Shown here one piece after another: positions 1-6,006 of a stretch of DNA of 7,349 nt (positions within the stretch are counted from its first letter, which is position 1; each line of letters opens with the position of its first letter). The notes beneath the pieces were generated by a model. That model was not told the origin of the DNA, searched no databases, and saw nothing but the letters and a program-made list of their open reading frames with translations. This stretch comes from Acidimicrobiia bacterium (GTDB lineage Bacteria > Actinomycetota > Acidimicrobiia > Acidimicrobiales > JACDCH01). The stretch is from NCBI GenBank assembly GCA_013694495.1, contig JACDCH010000538.1:1-7349 (forward strand). Reading direction: 5' to 3'. The position numbers were made by a program, and so were the translations under genes.

Positions 1-745
1 TGCCCGACCCGCCGCCGTGGCGGAGGCTGTTGTCGAAGACCTCGCCGACCGCGCGCCCGAGGTCGTCGGCCCGGGCCGGCGCGAGACCCGGTCCGGCCAC
101 CTCGGCCACCGCCGTGAGCGCATCGGCGCGCGAGACGGCATCGAACCCGAGCTCCCGCACCGGCGGGGGCAGGTCGGCCAGCGGCTCGTCGAGCGGGCGG
201 CCGGGGTCGACGGCGCGACCGGCCGGGGCGTCGTCCCACCACCCGGCTTGCTCGTGGACGTACGGGTGCGCCGCCTTCGCTTCGTCGACCACCGCCGCGT
301 CGAGCGTCGACACGTCGTAGGGGCACAGCAGCCGCCACGGCAGACCGGGCGGGAAGGCGACGTTGAGCAGGCGCTCGTGGTGCTGGCACTCGACGAGCTC
401 CTCCGGCGTGCGCTCGGGCCACACCGGCTCGCCGATGCCGCGCAGGTGCGGGTCGTCGCGGTGGTCGAACACGAACTGGCGCCACGCGGAGATGATGCGG
501 CCCGGGTTCGTGCCCAGCTCGGCCATGTCGACGAAGTCGACCCAACGCCCGTCCCAGCCCAGGCTCGACCGGAGCAGCTCGATCTTGGCCGCGCTCACCG
601 CCACCATCACGTGCTCGTGGCGGGCCAGCCCGTCGACGATGAACGGGACCGTGGCCTCGACGAACTCGTCGTCGCCGGCGTAGAGGAGCGCCTCGTGCCG
701 GAACGCCGTCGCCACCCCTCGTCCGCCGCTCGGGCCCCCGGCCAC
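1..745 (-). CDS. RsbA-like anti-sigma regulator: MEDS sensory domain plus HATPase, C-terminus cut by window edge
   Basis: I translated this by hand, because the gene leaves the window at base 1; 248 codons are visible from the chosen start. The N-terminal part begins FRHEALLYAGDDEF and contains VDFVDMAELGTNPGRII, GIGEPVWPER, ELVECQHHE and LLCPYDVSTLD, the succession expected of a MEDS domain (about residues 14-170). After a proline-rich linker, the last visible residues EVFDNSLRHGGGSG form the N-box of a GHKL/HATPase_c_2 (RsbW-like) ATP-binding domain, with its Glu and Asn in ExxxN spacing. Actinobacterial proteins of this layout are annotated as RsbA-family anti-sigma or sensor kinases; binding or phosphorylating a partner such as an anti-anti-sigma factor is family knowledge, not seen here. 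Start: GTG at 745 has GGAG 6 nt upstream. GTG at 757, abutting the hydrolase TGA, and GTG at 715 are alternatives. No cognate sigma or antagonist gene is in the window. Confidence 0.88.
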   Translation of the reverse strand, partial: MAGGPSGGRGVATAFRHEALLYAGDDEFVEATVPFIVDGLARHEHVMVAVSAAKIELLRSSLGWDGRWVDFVDMAELGTNPGRIISAWRQFVFDHRDDPHLRGIGEPVWPERTPEELVECQHHERLLNVAFPPGLPWRLLCPYDVSTLDAAVVDEAKAAHPYVHEQAGWWDDAPAGRAVDPGRPLDEPLADLPPPVRELGFDAVSRADALTAVAEVAGPGLAPARADDLGRAVGEVFDNSLRHGGGSG

Positions 746-757
746 GGCGCGCTCCAC

Positions 758-1498
758 TCAGGGCACCGAGGCCCAGAACGACTCGAGGAGCTCGGCCGCC
801 TGCGCCGGCGCCTGGTACGGCCAGAAGTGGCCGGCGCCGTCGAGGAGCTCGAAGCGGGCGCCGAGGGCGGTGGCGACCTCGGCCGCCATCGTCGCGTCGC
901 CGACGGGGTCGTCGGTCGGGTTCAGGACCAGGCCCGGCGCGGTCGTGGCCGCCCACGGCCCCCAGTGGTGGTGCGGGTTCGGGGTGGCGGACCGGTACAG
1001 GTCGAGGATGCAGCCGCCCATGGTGGCGTCGGACGCCTCCGCCATCTGTAGCGCCTTGTCCGGCGGCACGCCCATGGCCTCGAACAGCGGCGCCCGCTCC
1101 TCGGGCGGCGCCTCGGCCTGGCCGGCCACGAACGCCTCGCCTTCGCCCGGCGTCTGCCAGAGCTTGGCGATGTCGTGCCACTCGTAGCTCGGGTGGACGA
1201 TGTTGCCGATGTCGGCGGCCCACGAGTGGAGCCGGTGGCCGAACGCGGTGGCGATGCGGTACGTGAAGGCCGCGCCCCAGTCGTGGCCGACCAGGTCGAT
1301 CGGGTCGGCGATGTCGTTGAGCTTGCTGAGGATCCAGTCGACGTACTCGTCCATCGTGGCGCCGAACCCCTCGGGCCGGGGGTTGCCGAACCCTGGCAGC
1401 GCGAGGGCCACCGACTCGCGCTCGATGGCGAGCCGGACGCCGTCCCACACCGCCGCGGTCTCGGGCACGCCGTGGAGAAAGATGATCACAGCGCTCAA
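758..1498 (-). CDS. alpha/beta-fold hydrolase with aspartate nucleophile (epoxide hydrolase/haloalkane dehalogenase type)
   Basis: A 246-residue alpha/beta hydrolase, probably cytoplasmic because no signal peptide is visible. Seen motifs: the oxyanion-hole loop HGVPE at residues 9-13, LPGFG at 35-39, the nucleophile elbow GHDWG with Asp73, a candidate acid in PTDDP (195-199), and the catalytic-base motif GAGHFWP with His224. An Asp at the elbow is the pattern of epoxide hydrolases, haloalkane dehalogenases and fluoroacetate dehalogenases, rather than Ser esterases. The substrate cannot be told from sequence. The protein begins almost at the first core strand, lacking the 15-25 residues many relatives have before the HG loop; short relatives starting this way do exist. 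The start codon is TTG; GTG at codon 4 (1489) is an alternative with TAGG 9 nt upstream. The frame is open back to the RGS stop at 1673 without any other start. Its stop is followed directly by the MEDS-HATPase gene, suggesting one transcript. Confidence 0.88.
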   Translation of the reverse strand: MSAVIIFLHGVPETAAVWDGVRLAIERESVALALPGFGNPRPEGFGATMDEYVDWILSKLNDIADPIDLVGHDWGAAFTYRIATAFGHRLHSWAADIGNIVHPSYEWHDIAKLWQTPGEGEAFVAGQAEAPPEERAPLFEAMGVPPDKALQMAEASDATMGGCILDLYRSATPNPHHHWGPWAATTAPGLVLNPTDDPVGDATMAAEVATALGARFELLDGAGHFWPYQAPAQAAELLESFWASVP

Positions 1499-1515
1499 CC
1501 TACGGCCCGGGGAGC

Positions 1516-1534
1516 ACCCACGGCTGCAGTGGGT
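1516..1534. other. Inverted repeat upstream of the hydrolase
   Basis: A perfect 6-bp stem ACCCAC/GTGGGT with a 7-nt loop lies 18-36 bp upstream of the hydrolase TTG start, within the 174-bp gap after the RGS gene. No T-run follows on either strand, so it is not a typical intrinsic terminator. It could be an operator half-site pair, an RNA hairpin in the leader, or chance. The rest of 1499-1672 shows nothing recognisable: no convincing promoter hexamers and no small ORF with a ribosome binding site. Confidence 0.25.
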
Positions 1535-1672
1535 ACGACCGCCCGATCGAACCGGGACCGGAGCTCGTGCTGGCGGCGGGGCGGCGACGCGAGCACCGGC
1601 GTCCTCGCCCTCGACCGGGCGGGACGGCGAGCGTGTCCTCCCGGTTCGTCGGGGAGCTCGGCGAGGTCCGGT

Positions 1673-2185
1673 TCAGGATTCGACGCGGGGTGCGTCCTCG
1701 TTCCACCACGCGTCGGCGCCGGCGGTCTCGCCCCACAGGATCGTCTGGACCTCGACCAGCTCCCGCAGGAACCGGGCGTAGTTGTCCGAGCGGACCAGCG
1801 CCTGGATCTCCTCCCGGGACGAGTCGAACATGTCCGGCGGGCCGTGGCCCTCGCCGTCGGGGCCGAGCAGCTCGTCGAGCGTCGTGCGGTTCGACGATCG
1901 GAGGTTGACCTGCGTCGGCGCGTCGTCCTTGACGTAGCGGTCGTAGATCTCCTGGGCGACGTCCAGGTCGCCGGTCGAGGCGAACTGGTCGACGGCTCGG
2001 ATGAAGTCGAGGTTCTCCGTGGCGTACTCCGAGTTGCAGAACAACCAGAAGATCGTGAACCAGGCCTGGTCCTGGTAGCACGCATCGAACGAGTCCGGCG
2101 CCGCCTGCCCGCGCACCACCTCCTCGAAGTACCCCGGCGTCTCCGCCAACCCGGCCTGCCATGCGTCGACTCCGTGCCACCCCAT
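1673..2185 (-). CDS. RGS (regulator of G-protein signalling) domain protein, bacterial
   Basis: A 170-residue protein (182 if the upstream ATG at 2221 is used) with no signal peptide or membrane segment. Residues about 43-141 read as a single RGS domain in the canonical order. SEYATENLDF (52-61) matches SEYSEENIDF of mammalian RGS4, IYDRYV (80-85) the IYxxF/Y helix, VNL (93-95) the VNLDS turn, MFD (119-121) the FDEAQ helix, and DNYARFL (134-140) the DSYRRFL helix. Positions equivalent to the RGS4 G-alpha contacts are kept: Glu57 and Asn58 (E87, N88), Asn94 (N128), Leu130 (L159), Asp134 (D163) and Arg138 (R167). Ser164 of RGS4 is Asn here. The RGS4 comparison is from memory. Eukaryotic RGS domains speed GTP hydrolysis by G-alpha; bacteria have no such partner, so the target is unknown. 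The inner ATG was chosen because a TATGGT -10 box sits 6 nt before it. The gene is divergent from the hydrophilic-protein gene. Confidence 0.85.
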   Translation of the reverse strand: MGWHGVDAWQAGLAETPGYFEEVVRGQAAPDSFDACYQDQAWFTIFWLFCNSEYATENLDFIRAVDQFASTGDLDVAQEIYDRYVKDDAPTQVNLRSSNRTTLDELLGPDGEGHGPPDMFDSSREEIQALVRSDNYARFLRELVEVQTILWGETAGADAWWNEDAPRVES

Positions 2186-2191
2186 GCGGCG

Positions 2192-2197
2192 ACCATA
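2192..2197 (-). promoter_or_regulatory. Candidate -10 box for a leaderless RGS mRNA
   Basis: On the minus strand TATGGT (matching TAnnnT) ends 6 nt before the ATG at 2185, the spacing expected when transcription starts at the A of the start codon. Neither this ATG nor the one at 2221 has a Shine-Dalgarno, which also suits a leaderless message. No clear -35 hexamer is seen. Confidence 0.35.
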
Positions 2198-2287
2198 CGA
2201 CGGTCCGTTGCGGCACACCATGGCCCGAATGGGTCACGTACAGCGGTTGCCGAACGGTCCTCCCGGGCTCCGCGAGGGCGCGGCGAA

Positions 2288-2307
2288 CGAGTTTCGACTG
2301 GAACTCG
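2288..2307. promoter_or_regulatory. 20-bp dyad, candidate operator in the divergent intergenic region
   Basis: The sequence CGAGTTTCGACTGGAACTCG has perfect 6-bp arms (CGAGTT/AACTCG). One G-T pair and one further C-G pair extend it inward to a 4-nt loop. It lies about 60-80 bp before the plus-strand gene and about 100 bp before the RGS gene, so a repressor bound here could affect one or both. It overlaps the -35 region of the candidate promoter for the plus-strand gene. It could also fold in RNA if transcription starts upstream. Function is inferred. Confidence 0.35.
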
Positions 2308-2319
2308 CCCGTCGGGGTA
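2296..2319 (+). promoter_or_regulatory. Candidate stress-sigma (SigB/SigF-type) promoter of the hydrophilic-protein gene
   Basis: GACT (2296-2299), 15 nt, then GGGTA (2315-2319) fits the actinobacterial stress-sigma pattern GNNT-N14-16-GGGTA as I recall it; the next base is G rather than the preferred C/T. A transcript from here would have a leader of about 40 nt. The -35 part carries little information, so this rests mainly on GGGTA. Confidence 0.28.
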
Positions 2320-2356
2320 GTGGCAGGCGTCGGAGTGAGCGGTCCCTTCACCGAAC

Positions 2357-2362
2357 AGGAGG
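2357..2362 (+). promoter_or_regulatory. Ribosome binding site of the hydrophilic-protein gene
   Basis: A full AGGAGG with a 6-nt spacer precedes the ATG at 2369. It is one of the two strongest Shine-Dalgarno matches in the window and is the best evidence that the following low-complexity ORF is a real gene. Confidence 0.8.
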
Positions 2363-2368
2363 CACACG

Positions 2369-2794
2369 ATGCCTGACGAAAAGAACCCTCAGTCGACGAG
2401 GATCGGTGGCGACGCCAAGCAGGGTCCCGACCCGGACCCCGGCGGCCAGCTCGACGTGGAGGAAAATGCGCCCCCCTACGAGGGGCGGACCACCGGTTCG
2501 GACAGCAACGACGAGCGGGCCGCGTCCGTCGAGCGCCAGATGGCCGACACGCAGGAACAGCACCCGGGGCAGGTGACGACCCCGGTCGAGGAGTCACCGG
2601 TGCAGGAGAGCGAGCTCACCGACGAAGAACCGGCCACGCCCCACGGTTCGGGCGAGAGCACCACCCGCCGGGGTGAGGACATCCAGGGCGACGACGGCAA
2701 GGAGCCCGGCCGCCACGACGGCCCACCGTCCGGCGGCGCCGACCGCCCGACCGGCACGTCCGACGCTCGCGACATGACCGGCGTCGGCGAGTAG
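2369..2794 (+). CDS. Hypothetical hydrophilic, glycine-rich, probably disordered protein
   Basis: I do not recognise a family for this 141-residue protein. By count it has 20 Gly (14%), is rich in Asp, Glu, Pro, Thr and Ser, contains no Cys, Trp or Phe, a single Tyr, two Leu and two Ile. It therefore cannot form an ordinary hydrophobic core and is probably an acidic, intrinsically disordered cytoplasmic protein. There is no signal peptide, membrane segment or lipobox. The composition recalls hydrophilins and other desiccation or osmotic-stress proteins, but that is inference from composition only. It starts with MPDEKNPQSTRIGGDAKQ, after a perfect ribosome binding site. It is the only complete plus-strand gene I support here. 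It stands divergent from the RGS gene and converges on aapP with 5 bp between stops. A GGGTA box upstream may place it under a stress sigma factor. Confidence 0.75.
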   Translation: MPDEKNPQSTRIGGDAKQGPDPDPGGQLDVEENAPPYEGRTTGSDSNDERAASVERQMADTQEQHPGQVTTPVEESPVQESELTDEEPATPHGSGESTTRRGEDIQGDDGKEPGRHDGPPSGGADRPTGTSDARDMTGVGE

Positions 2795-2799
2795 CCCCG

Positions 2800-3609
2800 T
2801 CAGAGGATCTGGCTCAGGAAGAGCTTGGTCCGCTCCTCGGCGGGGCGGGTGAAGAAGTGCTCCGGGGTGCCGACCTCGACGATCTGGCCTTCGGCCATGA
2901 ACACGACCCGGTCGGCCACCTCGCGGGCGAAGCCCATCTCGTGGGTGACGACGATCATCGTCATCCCCTCGCGCGCGAGCTCCTTCATCACGTCGAGGAC
3001 CTCGTTGATCATCTCGGGGTCGAGGGCCGACGTCGGCTCGTCGAAAAGCATGACCTTTGGTTGCATCGCCAGCGCCCGGGCGATGGCGACGCGCTGCTGC
3101 TGTCCACCCGACAGCTGCCCGGGGTGCTTGCGGGCCTGCTCGGGGATCCGGACCCGGGCCAGCAGCTCCATGGCCAGCGCCTCCGCTTCCTGGCGCGGCA
3201 TCTTGCGGACCTGGCGGGGCGCCAGGGTGATGTTGTCGAGGACGGTGAGGTGCGGGAAGAGGTTGAACGACTGGAACACCATCCCCGTCTCCCGGCGGAT
3301 GGCCTGGATGGCGCGGATGTCGTCGGACAGCTCGACCCCGTCGACGACGATCGAGCCGTGGTCGTGCTTCTCGAGCCGGTTGATGCAGCGGATCAGCGTC
3401 GACTTGCCCGACCCCGAGGGACCGATCACGACGATGACCTCTTGGCGACCGACGCTGAGATCGATGCCCTTCAGCGCCTGGAAGTCGCCGAAGAACTTGT
3501 CGACCCCGAACACCTCGATCATGACGTCACCGCTGCCCCCCACCACGGTGGCGTCGGCGAAGACGGCGCCCTCACTCCCCTCGTCGCGTGCGTCAGCGGG
3601 CTCGGTCAT
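2800..3609 (-). CDS. aapP: General L-amino-acid ABC transporter, ATP-binding protein
   Basis: The 269-residue cytoplasmic ATPase that powers amino-acid uptake through AapQM; it belongs to the polar amino-acid (GlnQ/AapP) class. All nucleotide-binding motifs are intact: Walker A GPSGSGKST (63-71), Q-loop Gln113 in VFQSFNLFPH, signature LSGGQ (166-170), Walker B VMLFDE (186-191) with catalytic Glu191, D-loop SALD, and switch His223 in VTHEMGFA. The ATG at 3609 overlaps the aapM stop by ATGA, with a GGGGAG purine run just upstream, so translation is probably coupled. The first 29 residues are a loose, acidic extension before MIEVFGVDKFFG; the internal Met30 is a possible shorter start, but it would lose the overlap. 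It is the last gene of the operon, and no terminator fits between it and the convergent gene. Confidence 0.96.
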   Translation of the reverse strand: MTEPADARDEGSEGAVFADATVVGGSGDVMIEVFGVDKFFGDFQALKGIDLSVGRQEVIVVIGPSGSGKSTLIRCINRLEKHDHGSIVVDGVELSDDIRAIQAIRRETGMVFQSFNLFPHLTVLDNITLAPRQVRKMPRQEAEALAMELLARVRIPEQARKHPGQLSGGQQQRVAIARALAMQPKVMLFDEPTSALDPEMINEVLDVMKELAREGMTMIVVTHEMGFAREVADRVVFMAEGQIVEVGTPEHFFTRPAEERTKLFLSQIL

Positions 3610-4823
3610 CGGCTCCCCACTCCCAGTCGTCTTTCGATCCGCTGGCTCTCACGCGAGAGCGTGTAGGCCCCGACCCAGAACAGCGCGGCGGCGAACACGA
3701 GGCTCTCGGCGAACAGCCCCTGCCCCCGGAAGTCCGGCTGCTGGATGACGTTGTCGGCCACGCTGAGGACGTCGAGGAAGCCGATGATGAACACCAGCGT
3801 CGTGTCCTTGAACAGCGAGATGAACTGCCCCACCAGGGCGGGGATGACGTTGCGCAGCGCCTGCGGCAGCACCACGAGCGCCATCATCCGCACCGGCGGC
3901 AGCCCGAGCGCCTGCGCGGCCTCGGTCTGGCCGCGGGGCACCGACTGAAGCCCGCCCCGCACGATCTCGGCCACGTAGGCGGCGGTGAAGATCGTGAACG
4001 CGATCGTCACCCGGACGACGCGCCCGGGGAGCGCGTCGCGCGGGAAGAAGAAGCCGAGTCCCACGTCGCTCATCAGCACGAGCGCGACGAGGGGCACGCC
4101 CCGGAAGAATTCGATCACGCCGATCGACAGGCCCCGCAGCGCCGGCAGCGTGGACCGCCGGCCGAGGGCGAGCAGGAGACCGAGCGGGAAGCAGGCGATC
4201 ATGCTCACCGTCGCCAGCAGGATCGTGAGCATCATCCCGCCCCAGTCGTCCCAACCGAGAGGGCCGGTGAGGAACGGGAGGGCGACGAACGGGAGCACGA
4301 CCGGCAGCGCGTACAGCACGATCCCGACCTTGGGCGGGAGGGCGCCGCCCACGAGCCGGCCGACGACCGCCGCGACGATGACGGCCCCGGCCACGACCCA
4401 CGGCGTGGAAGTGCGGGCCAGCAGCAGGAGCACGAGTAGCAGCACCAGCGCCGGCCAGTAGCGCGCCCCGATGAGCCCGAGGCGGCGGGCGAACGGCAGC
4501 GGGGGCAGCGGTGCGTCGTCGGCGATCGCGGCCCGGCGGCGGCGCTTCGTGAGCACGCCGGTCACGAGGCCGGCAACGGCGGCGGCGGCGATGAGGACGG
4601 CGACGATCCGCCACTGCTCGTCGGCCGGGTACCGGCCGACGAGGAACAGCGTGAGGTTGGCCCGGACGACCTCCCAGCGGGCCGTGCCGAACACGAACCG
4701 CAGCGTCTGGAACACCACCCACCCGACGACGACCGCGGCGATCACAGTCGTGATGGCATCGCGGCGGTTGCGGAAAAGGTTGTGGCGGACCCAGGTGGCC
4801 GGCGACATCGGGGCGGTGCTCAT
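3606..4823 (-). CDS. aapM: General L-amino-acid ABC transporter, permease (AapM/YhdY type)
   Basis: A 405-residue inner-membrane permease that pairs with AapQ to form the translocation channel. The N-terminal third has membrane segments at about 24-45 and 73-91, separated from the next block by a basic stretch (TKRRRRAA, 92-99). Further hydrophobic segments lie near 124-158 and 166-186. The conserved permease domain follows, with segments from about 196 onward, FFRGVPLVALVL (239-250) and the EAA loop EAAQALGLPPVRMMALVVLPQA (301-322) that docks on the ATPase. Length is near that of known AapM proteins. The start is the ATG at 4823, which overlaps the aapQ stop by ATGA; the frame stays open far upstream inside aapQ, but that part is a GC-rich shadow without homology. 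The stop overlaps the aapP start in the same way. Confidence 0.94.
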   Translation of the reverse strand: MSTAPMSPATWVRHNLFRNRRDAITTVIAAVVVGWVVFQTLRFVFGTARWEVVRANLTLFLVGRYPADEQWRIVAVLIAAAAVAGLVTGVLTKRRRRAAIADDAPLPPLPFARRLGLIGARYWPALVLLLVLLLLARTSTPWVVAGAVIVAAVVGRLVGGALPPKVGIVLYALPVVLPFVALPFLTGPLGWDDWGGMMLTILLATVSMIACFPLGLLLALGRRSTLPALRGLSIGVIEFFRGVPLVALVLMSDVGLGFFFPRDALPGRVVRVTIAFTIFTAAYVAEIVRGGLQSVPRGQTEAAQALGLPPVRMMALVVLPQALRNVIPALVGQFISLFKDTTLVFIIGFLDVLSVADNVIQQPDFRGQGLFAESLVFAAALFWVGAYTLSRESQRIERRLGVGSR

Positions 4824-5932
4824 CGGTCCCCCACCGCCAGGCGCCGGTTGACGAGGTTCGTGATGCCGGCGATCGTGAGCGAGAGGGCGAGGTACAGGAC
4901 GAGCAGCAGGCCGTACGACGGCACGGCCGGCGACCGGTTGGCGATCGACAGCTTCGTGATGTTGGTGAGCTCGAAGTAGCTGATGGCCACGGCGAGCGAC
5001 GAGTTCTTCGTGAGGTTGAGGTACTGGTTGGTGAGCGCCGGCAGGGCGATGCGCATCGCCTGGGGGAGGACCACGAGCCGCATGCGCTGACCCGGCGCCA
5101 GGGCGAGGGCGGTGGCCGCCTCGGTCTGGCCCTTGGGGATGGCCTGGATGCTGCCCCGCACGATCTCGGCGATGTGGCTCGAGGTGTAGAGCACGAGGGC
5201 GAACAGCAGCGCCGCGTACTCGGGCGACATCCGGATGCCGCCGGACACGACCCCCTCGTCGAACTGCGGGCTGGTGACGTCGACCGGGCCGCCGAGGGCG
5301 ACGAACCCAGCGGCGGTGATGACGACGAACGCGGCGGTGGAGGCGACCCCGGCCCGGGCGGGCTGGCCGGTGCGGTCGAACACGGATCGCCGCCACCGGG
5401 CCACGAGCCAGGCCGCGAGGCCGGCGACGACCAACACACCGAGCACCGCCGGTGCCTTCCCCTCGGCGACGCGGCTCCACGGCACCGCGATGTCGCGCAC
5501 GGAGAGCACGAGGAGGCCTTCGATCCTCGTCGCCTCCTGGGGCCGGGGCAGCTGGAGGAACAGGGCCTTGTACGAGAAGATGATGATCACGAGCAGCGGC
5601 ACGTTGCGCACCAGCTCGACGTACGTCTTGGCGGCCTTCGATACGAGCCAGTTGGTCGACAGGCGGGCGATGCCGATGAGCGTGCCGATGAGCGTCGCCG
5701 CCACGATGCCCACGACCGCGACCCGGGCCGTGTTCCCGACGCCGACGATGATCGCGCTGCGGACGTTCTGCTCGATGCGGAACGAGCTGCCCGCGATCGG
5801 GAACCGGGCCGGCTGCCCGAGGTAGTCGTACGACAACGGGATGTTGGTGGCCTCGGAGTTGGCCCTCAGGTTCCCGGCGAGCCACAGGCCGAACGCGGCG
5901 ACGGCCGCCAGCACCGCCGCCTGGAAGAACAC
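4820..5932 (-). CDS. aapQ: General L-amino-acid ABC transporter, permease (AapQ/YhdX type); true start uncertain
   Basis: The partner permease, 370 residues from the GTG at 5932. It has a first membrane segment at residues 4-20, a long extracytoplasmic loop (IPLSYDYLGQPARFPIAG), VELVRNVPLLVIIIFSYKA (105-123), and the EAA loop EAATALALAPGQRMRLVVLPQA (271-292), followed by NLTKNSSLAVAISYFELT, typical of the family. The GTG has no Shine-Dalgarno and would begin inside the first helix. Upstream in the same frame, codons read RPPLWRDVRVLR, the basic cytoplasmic lead-in that relatives have before this helix. The frame is open to a TGA at 6023-6025 but offers no ATG, GTG or TTG; CTG at 6010 would give 396 residues, near the usual length of about 400, and cut the gap to aapJ from 98 to 20 bp. 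The 3' end overlaps aapM by ATGA. Confidence 0.92.
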   Translation of the reverse strand: MFFQAAVLAAVAAFGLWLAGNLRANSEATNIPLSYDYLGQPARFPIAGSSFRIEQNVRSAIIVGVGNTARVAVVGIVAATLIGTLIGIARLSTNWLVSKAAKTYVELVRNVPLLVIIIFSYKALFLQLPRPQEATRIEGLLVLSVRDIAVPWSRVAEGKAPAVLGVLVVAGLAAWLVARWRRSVFDRTGQPARAGVASTAAFVVITAAGFVALGGPVDVTSPQFDEGVVSGGIRMSPEYAALLFALVLYTSSHIAEIVRGSIQAIPKGQTEAATALALAPGQRMRLVVLPQAMRIALPALTNQYLNLTKNSSLAVAISYFELTNITKLSIANRSPAVPSYGLLLVLYLALSLTIAGITNLVNRRLAVGDR

Positions 5933-6006
5933 CCGGAGGACCCGGACGTCTCGCCAGAGCGGCGGCCTGGACGGCCGGCCGGTCGGGTTCGCAGTGACCG
6001 TGCTGT

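Noticed and set aside
17..1051. Long plus-strand frame of 344 codons
   Set aside because: Its translation is Arg/Val/Gly-rich without motifs, and it lies antisense to two genes with clear domains (MEDS-HATPase and alpha/beta hydrolase). It is a GC-driven shadow.
2288..2319. GTTT...GGGTA read as a SigF-type promoter using GTTT at 2291
   Set aside because: The spacer from that GTTT is 20 nt, too long for the 15-17 nt pattern; only the weaker GACT-N15-GGGTA reading was kept.
1495..2597. Minus-strand frames of 290 and 365 codons across the RGS gene
   Set aside because: Their composition is dominated by Arg, Thr, Ser and Pro repeats. The RGS frame has the conserved motifs and codon bias, so these are shadows.
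4824..5885. Upstream extension of the aapM frame (giving 759 residues) and the overlapping 596-codon frame
   Set aside because: The extra part is Arg/Pro/His-rich, lies out of frame inside aapQ and matches no permease feature; the aapM start at 4823 with its ATGA overlap fits better.
5972..5982. CGGCCGGCCG palindrome inside the aapQ lead-in
   Set aside because: Short G/C palindromes are common in such DNA and this one falls in probable coding sequence; no further symmetry around it.
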